Below, one piece after another: positions 1-12,000 of a stretch of 64,000 nt of DNA. This stretch comes from Agelas oroides (lineage: Eukaryota; Porifera; Demospongiae; Agelasida; Agelasidae). The stretch lies in contig OX422194.1 in assembly GCA_949130485.1 (NCBI GenBank), forward strand, positions 8,595,881 through 8,659,880, written 5' to 3'. The notes under the pieces are model-generated. The model ran no database searches, had not been told where the DNA came from, and was given only the letters and a program-made list of their open reading frames with translations. Within the stretch, counting starts at the first letter, position 1, and each line of letters begins with the position of its first letter. Made by a program: the position numbers and the translations under genes.

Positions 1-3000
1 TAAGAAGATGAGGAATAGCCTCTCACCAGGCTCTTTCGAAAGAGGAAATGAACCTGGCTAAGAGGATATATAAGATAGCTAGGGAAGCAGCTCTGATCAC
101 CTTATAATAATTGTGTTGTTGTTTCAGTGTGTCTGTAACCAAGGGCAACCACAGTGTGGTTAAAATAATCAATCTCTACTTACCCTCCACATCTTCAATG
201 GTAACAGTTGTTAAGTTGGGCAGTAACGTGACATCCGAGTTATTTGTTGTCAGAGTTACGTTGAAAACCTCAGAGCCCTCGAGAAGAAGGTCATCAAGAA
301 TGGGTAGAGTCACTGTCTGAGGTATGGCTGCATTTGTACTATTGAATGTGAGGTCAGTAGTCACAGGTGTGTAGTCGCTCCCAGCTGGAGAAATGAGATG
401 CAAGGAGTTGGCAGCACATATAAACGTGATGTGCTTGTTGTAATCAAAATGGGTGCTTATATTCATGGGGTGCTTATTCTCTATGGATGCCTATTATCCT
501 GATTTTAATTCTTGTTGAGGAATTGAAGCTGCAATACTTCTGAGAACTATGATCCCACCTGTAGCTGTGCCACCAGGTGCTGTTGACAGGGTTATGATGA
601 CATCTTGTGATATTGTACCATTCATCACAGACACACTGACTGTAACACTGCCTGCATCTTCTTGCACAGAGTAGCTCGTTTGGTTGAACCCAATTACAAC
701 TAACACAAAGAGAAGAAAGAATGGCATATCATAGAAATCACAAAGTTGTACCCAAAATACAAATTCATTGAACTGGTACAATATCATTGAGATGGAACAG
801 TAGCTCTAGATTTGCTTGGTCAATCAGTACTGTGGAATGGACTGAATATGAAGGGCGATGCTTAAAATCTTCTTTTAACTTATGTAATCTCTACTCAAGA
901 GGCCTACACTATCACCGGGAAAAAAATGGTTGTTTGTTAAGAAAGCTAAGATTGGTAAGGAAGATGAGGAATAGCCTCCTACCAGGCTCTTTTGAATGAG
1001 GAAATGAACCTGGGTAAGAGGATATATAAGATAGCTAGGGAAGCAGCTCTGATCACATTATAATTCAGTGTGTCTGTAACCAAGGACAACCATTGTATGG
1101 TTAAAACAACAATAATCTCTTCTTTTAACTTACCCTCCACATCTTCAATGGTGACAGTTGTTAAGTCTGGTAATAACGTGACATTGGAGTTGTTTGTTGT
1201 CAGAGTCACGTTGAAAACCTCGGAGCCCTCGAGAAGAAGGTCATCAAGAATGGGTATAGTCACTGTCTGAGGTATGGCTGCATTTGTACTATTGAATGTG
1301 AGGTCAGTAGTCACAGGTGTGTAGTCACTCCCATCTGGAGAAATGAGATGCAAGGAGTTGGCAGCACATATATACTCATTTCTGTTTGTGTGGCAACGAA
1401 TGCCTTTTCATGTGGGGTGCCTACCGTTGTATGGGTGCTTATAATAATGTGCTTGTTGTAATCAAAATGGTTGCCTATATTCATGGGGGTGCTTATTATC
1501 TATGGGTGCCTATTATCCTGATTTTAACAGTAATTCGGAATTGAAGCTGCAGTATTTCTGAGAACTATGATCCCACCTGTAGCTGTGCCACCAGGTTCTG
1601 TTGACAAGGTTATGATGACATCTTGTGATATTGTTCCATTCATCACAAACACACTGACTGTAACACTGCCTGCATCTTCTCGCACAGAGTAGGTTGTTTG
1701 GTTGAACCCAATTACAACTAACACAAAGAGAGGAAAGAATAGCACATCAGAGAAAACACAAAGTTGTACTCAAAATGCAAATTCATTGAACTGGTATATC
1801 ATTGAGATGGAACAGTGGCTCTAGATTTGATTGGTCAATCAGTACTGTGGAATGGACTGAATATGAAGGGCAATGGTTAAAATCTTCTTTACCTTCTGTA
1901 ATCTGTATTCAAGAGGCCAACACTATCACTGCAAAAAAATGGTTGTTTTTAAGATTGCTAAGAAGATGAGGAATAGCCTCTTACCTAGCCTCATTCCCAG
2001 GCCTGAAGAGGAGGAGAAAAGGGCTGGTTTCAGCCGTTTGCGCATGCGCTTAATTATCTCTGATTTAAGCACGTGTTGATGAGTGGGAGGGTGCTAATGA
2101 CGCCTTCAAAGTCACATGGTTGATTGCATGACGTTGTTATTGAACTTATTCACCAGCCTAGCTAGCTAGCCTGAATAGCTATTATCTCAGCGCTTTGGCT
2201 AACAGCCTTGCACTGTTTATCAATGAAGATCGCTAGCAGAAAGGGCAGACGGAAGTTCAATGGAAGCCCCAGTTACCTCTTGAGATGTTTTTACCGGTAG
2301 GTAGCCTCTTCTTCTCGTCAGCCAACTCCACGGGAGCCCATACTTTCCGTTTATAGCTTCAAATCGGCTGCTGGATGAGTACAATTGAGTGAGTTTCTTT
2401 GCCTGCCATATGCTGCTATGATAAATCTACAGACAGTGTAACACTTAGTATCAATATAGGCGTCACGAGCGTACGGAAGTATATCAATAGTATGCAGAGG
2501 CGGTGGAATTCCACCGCGATTAAGCGCATGCGCTAACGGCTGAAACCAGGCCCTTTTTCCTCCTCCTCTTTGGGCCTGGGAACGAGGCTACCTCTTACCA
2601 GGCTCTTTCGAAAGAGGAAACAAACCTGGGTACGAGGCTATATAAGATAGCTAAGGAAGTAGCTCTGATCACTTTATAATTGTGCTGTTGTTTCAGTGTG
2701 TATGTAACCAAGGGCAACCACTGTATGGTTAAACAACTAATCTCTTCTTTTAACTTACCCTCCACATCTTCAATGGTGACACTTGCTAAGTTTGGTAGTA
2801 ACGTGACATTGGAGTTATTTGATGTCAGAGTCACATTGAAAACCTCAGAGCCCTCAAGAAGAAGGTCATCAAGAATGGGTATAGTCACTGTCTGAGGTAT
2901 GGCTGCACTTGTACTATTGAATGTGAGGCCAGTAGTCACAGGTGTGTAGTCACTCCCAGCTGGAGAAACGAGATGCAAGGAGTTTGCAGCACATATATAC

Positions 3001-6000
3001 TCATTTCTGTTTGCGTGGTAACGAATGCCTTTTCATGTGGGGTGCCTACTTTTGTATGGGTGCTTATAATCGTGATGTGCTTGTTGTAATCAAAATGGGT
3101 GCCTATATTCATGGGGGTGCTTATTATCTATGGGTGCCTATTATCCTGATTTTAACAGTAATTCTTCTTTAGGAATTGAAGCTGCAGTATTTCTGAGAAC
3201 TATGATCCCACCTGTAGCTGAGCCACCAGGTGCTGTTGACAAGGTTATGATGACATCTTCTGAAATTGTACCATTCATCACGGACACACTGACTGTAACA
3301 CTGCCTTCATCTTCTTGCACAGAGTAGGTCGTTTGGTTGAACCCAATTACAACTAACACAAAGAGAAGAAAGAATAGCACATCAGAGAAATCACAAAGTT
3401 GTACCCAAAATGCAAATTCATTGAACTGGTATAATATCCGAGAGATGGAACAGTAGCTCTAGATTTGATTGGTCAATCAGTACTGTGGAATGGACTGAAT
3501 ATGAAGGGCGATGCTTAAAATCTTCTTTACCTTCTGTAATCTCTACTCAAGAGGCAAACACTATCACTGAAAAAAGTGTTTTTTAAGAAAGCTAAGATTG
3601 CTAAGAAGATGAGGAATAGCCTCCTACCAGGCTCTTTCGAAAGAGGAAACGAACCTGGGTAAGAGGATATATAAGATAGCTAGGGAAGCAGCTCCGATCA
3701 CCTTATAATTGTGTTGTTGTTTCAGTGTGTATGTAACCAAGGGCAACCACTGTGTGGTTAAACAACTTATCTCTTCTTTTAACTTACCCTCCACATCTTC
3801 AATGTTGACAGTTGTTAAGTTTGGTAGTAACATGACATTGGAGTTATTTGATGTCAGAGTCATGTTGAAAACCTCGGAGCCCTCGAGAAGAAGGTCATCA
3901 AGAATGGGTATAGTCACTGTCTGAGGTATGGCTGCATTTGTACTATTGAATGTGAGGTCAGTAGTCACAGGTGTGTAGTCACTCCCAGCTGGAGAAATGA
4001 GATGCAAGGAGTTGGCAGCACATATATACTCATTTCTGTTTGTGTGGCAACGAATGCCTTTTCATGTGGGGTGCCTACTTTTGTATGGGTGCTTATAATC
4101 GTGATGTGCTTGTTGTAATCAAAATGGGTGCCTATATTCATGGGGGTGCTTATTATCTATGGGTGCCTATTATCCTGATTTTAACAGTAATTCTTCTTTA
4201 GGAATTGAAGCTGCAGTATTTCTGAGAACTATGATCCCACCTGTAGCTGAGCCACCAGGTGCTGTTGACAAGGTTATGATGACATCTTCTGAAATTGTAC
4301 CATTCATCACGGACACACTGACTGTAACACTGCCTTCATCTTCTCGCACAGAGTAGGTTGTTTGGTTGAACCCAATTACAACTAACACAAAGAGAAGAAA
4401 GAATAGCACATCAGAGAAATCACAAAGTTGTACCCAAAATGCAAATTCATTGAACTGGTATAATATCCGAGAGATGGAACAGTAGCTCTAGATTTGATTG
4501 GTCAATCAGTACTGTGGAATGGACTGAATATGAAGGGTGATGCTTAAAATCTTCTTTACCTTCTGTAATCTCTACTCAAGAGGCAAACACTATCACTGTT
4601 TTTTTAAGAAAGCTAAGATTGCTAAGAAGATGAGGAACAGCCTCCTACCAGGCTCTTTCGAAAGAGGAAACGAACCTGGGTAAGAGGATATATAAGATAG
4701 CAAGGGAATCAGCTCCGATCACCTTATAATTGTGTTGTTGTTTCAGTGTGTCTGTAACCAAGGGCAACCACTGTATGGTTAAACAACTAATCTTTTTTTT
4801 TAACTTACCCTCCACATCTTCAATGGTGACAGTTGCTACGTCTGGTAGTAACGTGACATTGGAGTTATTTGATGTCAGAGTCACGTTGAAAACCTCGGAG
4901 CCCTCGAGAAGAAGGTCATCAAGAATGGGTAGAGTCACTGTCTGAGGTATGGCTGCATTTGTACTATTGAATGTGAGGTCAGTAGTCACAGGTGTGTAGT
5001 CACTCCCATCTGAAGAAATGAGACGCAAAGAGTTGGCAGCACACATATACTCATTTCTGTTTGTGTGGCAACGAATGCCTTTTCATGTGGGGTGCCTACT
5101 TTTGTATGGGTACTTATAAACATGATGTAATCAAAATGGGTGCCTACATTCATGGGGTGCTTATTGTCTATGGGTGCAGTTAGGAATTGAAGCTGCAGTA
5201 CTTCTGAGAACTATGATCCCACCTGTAGCTGTGCCACCAGGTGCTGTTGACAGGGTTATGATGGTATCTTGTGAAATTGTACCATTCATCACAGACACAC
5301 TGACTGTAACACTGCCTGCATCTTCACGCACAGAGTAGGTCGTTTGGTTGAACCCAATTACAACTAACACATAGAGAAGAAAGAATGGCACATCAGAGTA
5401 ATCACAAAGTTGTACCCAAAATGTAAATTCATTGAACTGGTATAATATCACAGAGATGGAACAGTGGCTATAGATTTGATTGGTCAATCAGTACTGTGGA
5501 ATAGACTGAATATGAAGGGCGATGCTCTTTACCTTCTGTAATCTGTTCTTAAGAGGCCAACACTATCACTGGAAAAAATGGTTGTTTTTAAGATTGCTAA
5601 GAAGATGAGGAATAGCCTCTTACCTAGCCTCGTTCCCAGGCCTGAAGAGGAGGAGAAAAGGGCTGGTTTCAGCCGTTTGCGCATGCACTTAATTATCTCT
5701 GATTTAAGCACGTGTTGATGAGTGGGAGGGTGCTAATGACGCCTTCAAAGTCACATGGTTGATTGCATGACGTTGTTATTGAACTTATTCACCAGCCTAG
5801 CTAGCTAGCCTGAATAGCTATTATCTCAGCGCTTTGGCTAACAGCCTTGCACTGTTTATCAATGAAGATCGCTAGCAGAAAGGGCAGACGGAAGTTCAAT
5901 GGAAGCCCCAGCTACCTCTTGAGATGTTTTTACCGGTAGGTAGCCTCTTCTTCTCGTCAGCCAACTCCACGGGAGCCCGTACTTTCCGTTTATAGCTTCA

Positions 6001-9000
6001 AATCGGCTGCTGGATGAGTACAATCGAGTGAGTTCCTTTGCATGCCATATGCTGCTATGATAAATCTACAGACAGTGTAACACTTAGTATCAATATAGGC
6101 GTCACGAGAGTACGGGGGGTCAATACTTAGCCTCGTACCCAGGCCATGTGGGAGGAGGGAAAAGTGGCCTGGTATCCACTGTTTGTGCATGCACGAACGA
6201 TTCCGGAAATCTTCTGCGAACGAGTCCGATTATGGACAAGTTACATGTGGTTGTTATGCGGAGAAATAACCAAACTAGATATATGGCTCGCAGTGTGGCA
6301 GCTGTGTTTACACGGCGATGGCTTCCATTATCAGAGACACAAGGGGTGACACAACAAGGACTATGCTACAACCACCGTCACTATGCTTGTAGTTGAAAAC
6401 AAACGGCAGAGTCTCGTAGCAGATGGACTTACCAAATCCCGTGGGTAGCCACAGGAATACGTCTTTACCATCGTAGATACATTTGATCGCATCCAGCTGC
6501 TCTTCTTTCAACGTGAAATCTCCCTTTCCAATACAACAAAGAGCGAACTTGAGCGCTTTATCAAAGTCCTCGCTTTACCTGCCATCTTCGCGGGATAAGC
6601 TTGAGACAGACGTGCTTCTGAGCTATATGCCAGTATACGGTAAAGATTAACGCTTCGTAAACGATGGTATATGATACCCCATGAAATCATGGGGTTTTTC
6701 GCGCATGCGCAAACAGTGGATACCAGGCCACTTTTTCCTCCTCCCACGTGGCCTGGGTACGAGGCTAATCAATACTATGCGGAGGCAGTGGAATTCCACC
6801 GCGATTAAGCGCATGCGCTAACGGCTGAAACCAGGCCCTTTTCCTCCTCCTCTTTGGGCCTGGGAACGAGGCTACCTCTTACCAGGCTCTTTCGAAAGAG
6901 GAAACAAACCTGGGTACGAGGCTATATAAGATAGCTAAGGAAGTAGCTCTAAATTACCTTATAATTGTGCTGTTGTTTCAGTGTGTCTGTAACCAAGGGC
7001 ACAACCACTGTGTGGTTAAACAACCAATCTTTTCTTTTAACTTACCCTCCACATCTTCAATGGTGACAGCTGTTAAGTTCGGTAGTAACGTGACATCGGA
7101 GTTATTTGATGTCAGAGTCACGCTGAAAACCTCAGAGCCCTCGAGAAGAAGGTCATCAAGAATGGGTATAGTCACTGTCTGAGGTATGGCTGCATTTGTA
7201 CTATTGAATGTGAGGTCAGTAGTCACAGGTGTGTAGTCGCTGCCAGCTGGAGAAATGGGATGCAAGGAGTTTGCAGCACATATATACTCATTTCTGTTTG
7301 TGTGGCAACGAATGCCTTTTCATGTGGGGTGCCTACTTTTGTATGGGTACTTATAAACATGATGTGCTTGTTGTAATCAAAATGGGTGCCTATATTCATG
7401 AGGTGCTTATTGTCTATGGGTGCAGTTAGGAATTGAAGCTGCAGTACTTCTGAGAACTATGATCCCACCTGTAGCTGAGCCACCAGGTGCTGTTGACAAG
7501 GTTATGATGACATCTTCTGAAATTGTACCATTCATCACAGACACACTGACTGTAACACTGCCTGCATCTTCACGCACAGAGTAGGTCGTTTGGTTGAACC
7601 CAATTACAACTAACACAAAGAGAAGAAAGAATGGCACATCAGAGAAATCATACCCAAAATGCAAATTCATTGAAATGGTATAATATCACAGAGATGAAAC
7701 AGTGCATGGCTCTAGATTTGATTGGTCTATCATTACTGTGGAATGGACTGAATATGAAGGGTGATGCTTAAAATCTTCTTTACCTTCTGTAATCTGTACT
7801 CAAGAGGCCTACACTATCAAATGATTGTTAAGAAAGCTAAGATTGCTAAGAAGATGAGGAATAGCCTCTCACCAGGCTCTTTCGAAAGAGGAAACGAACC
7901 TGGCTAAGAGGATATATAAGATAGCTAGGGAAGCAGCTCTGATCACCTTATAATTGTGCTGTTATTTCAGTGTGTATGTAACCAAGGGCAACCACTGTGT
8001 GGTTAAATCTTCTTTTAACTTACCCTCCACATCTTCAATGGTGACACTTGCTAAGTTTGGTAGTAACGTGACATTGGAGTTATTTGATGTCAGAGTCACA
8101 TTGAAAACCTCAGAGCCCTCGAGAAGAAGGTCATCAAGAATGGGTATAGTCACTGTCTGAGGTATGGCTGCACTTGTACTATTGAATGTGAGGCCAGTAG
8201 TCACAGGTGTGTAGTCACTCCCAGCTGGAGAAATGAGATGCAAGGAGTTGGCAGCACATATAAACGTGATGTGCTTGTTGTAATCAAAATAGGTGCTTAT
8301 ATTCATGGGGTGCTTATTGTCTATGGATGCCTATTATCATGGTAATTCTTGTTGAGGAATCGAAGCTGCAGTATTTCTGAGAACTATGATCCCACCTGTA
8401 GCTCTGCCACCAGGTGCTGTTGACAAGGTTATGATGACATCTTCTGAAATTGTACCATTCATCACGGACACACTGACTGTAACACTGCCTTCATCTTCAC
8501 GCACAGAGTAGGTTGTTTGGTTGAACCCAATTACAACTAACACAAAGAGAAGAAAGAACAGCACATCAGAGAAATCACAAAGTTCTACCCAAACTACAAA
8601 TTCATTGAACTGGTATAATATCTCAGAGATGAAACAGTGGCTCTAGATTTGATTGGTCAATCAGTACTGTGGAATGGACTGAATACGAAGGGCGATGCTC
8701 TTTACCTTCTGTAATCTGTACTTAAGAGGCCAACACTATCACTGTTTTTTAAGAAGGCTAAGAAAGCTAAGATGAGGAATAGCCTCTCACCAGGGTCCTT
8801 CAAAAGAGGAAACGAACCTGGGTATGAGGTTGTATAAGTTAGCTTGGGAAGCAGCTCTGATCACCTTATAATTGCACTGTTGTTTCAGTGTGTCTGTAAC
8901 CAAGTGCAACCACAGTGTGGTTAAAATAGTCAATCTTTTTTAACTTACCCTCCACATCTTCAATGGTGACAGTTGTTAAGTTGGGCAGTAACGTGACATC

Positions 9001-12000
9001 CGAGTTATTTGTTGTCAGAGTCACGTTGAAAACCTCAGAGCCCTCGAGAAGAAGGTCATCAAGAATGGGTATAGTCACTGTCTGAGGTATGGCTGCATTT
9101 GTACTATTGAATGTGAGGTCAGTAGTCACAGGTGTGTAGTCACCCCCAGCTGGAGAAATGATATGCATGGAGTTGGCAGCACAAATATATTCATTTCTGT
9201 TCGTTTGGTAAAGAATGTCTTTTCATGTGGGGTGCCTATTTTTGTATGGGTGCTTATAAACATTATGTGCTTGTTGTAATCAAAATGGGTGCCTATATTC
9301 ATGGGGTGCTTATTGTCTATGGGTGCCTACCATCCCCATTTTAACAGTATCTGTTTAATCAAATGTTATACCAAAACAATCATTGAAAAAACATGGTGTC
9401 TGATTGAGAAAATACGGTAATTCTTGTTTAGGAATTGAAGCTGCAGTACTTCTGAGAACTATGATCCCACCTGTAGCTGTGCCACCAGGTACTGTTGACA
9501 GGGTTATGATGACATCTTGTGAAATCGTTCCATTTATCACAGCTACACTGACGCTAACGCTGCCTGCATCTTCTCGCACAGAGCGGGTCGTTTGGTTGAA
9601 CCCAATTGTAACTGGGGAGAACGAATGGCACATCAGAGTAATCGGACAAAACAAAAGAGTTAGAAATGCAAATTGTTTTCATGTTGACATTCCCAACAAA
9701 TTTTTAGTAACATGCAGTGCGATAGGTTTATCTTCTCACCATCACTGGGATCAAATAAGTCAACTCGATTGATGTATAATCCTGTCACACCAATGTTACT
9801 TCCAGTTGCAACATCAAGTGGTTGAGTTGTCACCACTAGAGACCTGATACCATCTCCAGCATTAAAGCCAATGGTGGCACCGTCACCCCATTCAATAGCA
9901 GCATATATGAAGAGCACAAATGTCTGCTGTCCATCTGTTGCAACCACAGCCTGGAATGTGTTTGCCTGTAGCAACAGCAATGCATACACACAGGTAAAAA
10001 AACAAACATAACTTTTATTGTCCTACAATATCAATGATACCAGGAACCACATTTATCACAGTCATTCATGCATGCATGTAGATACCTAGCCTCGTCCCCA
10101 GTCTTTCTCCTCAAAAACGGGGGGAGGAGAGAGCCTGGTAACATTCGCAAGAAAAGCTGTCGACTTCCAGCGCATCATCATTCATGTGATCAACATAGGA
10201 CACTCCCACTTTAGTAATAATCGTCATGTGGTTTAATAATCTCTCATGCAATATTGGTACTATACCTGGTAGCAGCGCAAGCTATTTACAATTTTGCTCC
10301 TCGTCTTTGAGGCATCCACAGCTCTGTTGAGTTTCGTGACGCACTTTGTACATGTAAACTCGGAGCTGCGAAGTATGGTGAGCGAGCCGGTCCTGCAAAC
10401 CAACTACAGCGAACTTCGATCTTGTGACTCTCTGGACTTACACCCCTTCCACTCATCCGAAAACTGTTTTTCACCAACCTTCGAGGTATAGTCTATGCTT
10501 ATAAGTTCGTTATCAAGTTGACAAATTTTTGCTGAATGGACAAAATGTCATGTGTACATGTGGTTTCGTTCTGCAATCTGATTGGTACCGCCAGAGCAAG
10601 GTGCCGGAAGTCGACAACTTTTCCCGCGGATGTTACCAGGCTCTCTCCTCCCCCCGCTTTTGAGAGAGCCTGGGGACGAGGCTAGTAGATACCTGGGATC
10701 CATTCTGTCCAAACTCTGCCACTCGATCCCATGTGGCAATAAACAGTTGGGCTGGGGTGAAGTTGCCAGCAGGTGGGAACAACTCTTGTAGCTGATCACG
10801 AGCTCTTTCGAGAAGGGTGGTGTTGAATGTCAGCCGGTAGTAAATGTTCCCAAACCTTCTAATGTCCACATCATCCCAGAAAGGAGCAATCAGTGACCTT
10901 CCAGCAATTAATGGAAACCTTCGAATAGTGATCCAAATAAATGGTCTTCTGAAAGAAAGAACTCCATTTGGGTTTACCTGTGGACCAGGATCATTGAAAG
11001 AGAAAATACAGTAAGTATAGTGCATCTAGATACAAAGTACAAATAGCGGACTCACATAGAGTGTCCTTTCAAGCCTTCCAAACAATGGAATTGGTACAGT
11101 AAGGTCGATAGGAGCCGAGCTGTTATCATTTAGTCTTGGTAATTGAGTATCTCCTGCGCTGACTCCAAAACTATAGAAGGCACTCGTGTTCACTGTGTGT
11201 GTAATCAAAAATAGCCACAGCTGCAATATCACTGATGGTAGGTCAATTCTGTGCATGACCTGAAGTGAACAGAAATTGTAGCTAGCTGTTCCATATATAC
11301 ATGGCATGCATACATGTATGCAGAAGTCGAGCATTATTAATCACTTTTGTTGCTGTAGAACATAAAATGCATTCTGGTGACCGAAAAAAAAAAGTTCTAG
11401 CATATACACTTATTAAGGCACCCAGCAATCAGCATAGATAGCAGCATTCTTTGTTATTTAGGCCAAACCAATCTAATTGCCAAGCGCATTAGCGCAATGT
11501 TCTGAATGAGGGATCTATTCTCGGGGTGTGCGTATGTACTTATGTACGTACATGTCAGTCATGCTTAGGAATGTCAATTTGCACTCATGCTCAGGAACTT
11601 AGGCATCACTGATATGTGCAGTACACAAGGACGTCGATGGAGGACGATGAGGGGGAATGACGTTTCTTGGCAATGGAGGATGGGGAGGACAGCGCGGTTG
11701 GGCCTTCGCAATGTACGTATTTGGCGAAGTCGAGTGCAGAAACGAGTGCTGTAAAGCACAATTTCTGACACCTGCTCTGCATGCCCCACCTACATACGCA
11801 ATGTGCATAGACACACTGGCACATAGCGTGGCGCAAGACATCATACGCATACATACTCCTAGTTTAATGTTGCTTGGGCAGCCAGATGACTTTTCAAAGA
11901 GGGTTGGTAGGTAGGCTTAAAAATGAAAGTAAGAGTCACATGATCACAATCTTGGCAAGTTTCGCTGCAAAATGTACACTAACAGCTCTCCAAAAGAGTC

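Larger units (their letters stand above)
5625..6874. mobile_element. Same transposon, copy 2, with a nested insertion
   Basis: Outer parts (5625-6127 and 6768-6874) closely match 1986-2590, and the flanking 9-bp duplication is again CCTCTTACC (5616-5624, 6875-6883) in the equivalent place of another Calx-beta unit. It is therefore a copy made by tandem duplication of the host unit, not an independent insertion. It is interrupted by the 640-bp element at 6128-6767. Confidence 0.85.

Noticed and set aside
111-320. Recurrent plus-strand open frames opposite Calx-beta second-half exons (CCCFSVSVTKGNH... type)
   Set aside because: They are antisense shadows of the minus-strand exons, recur with each unit and lack domain similarity.
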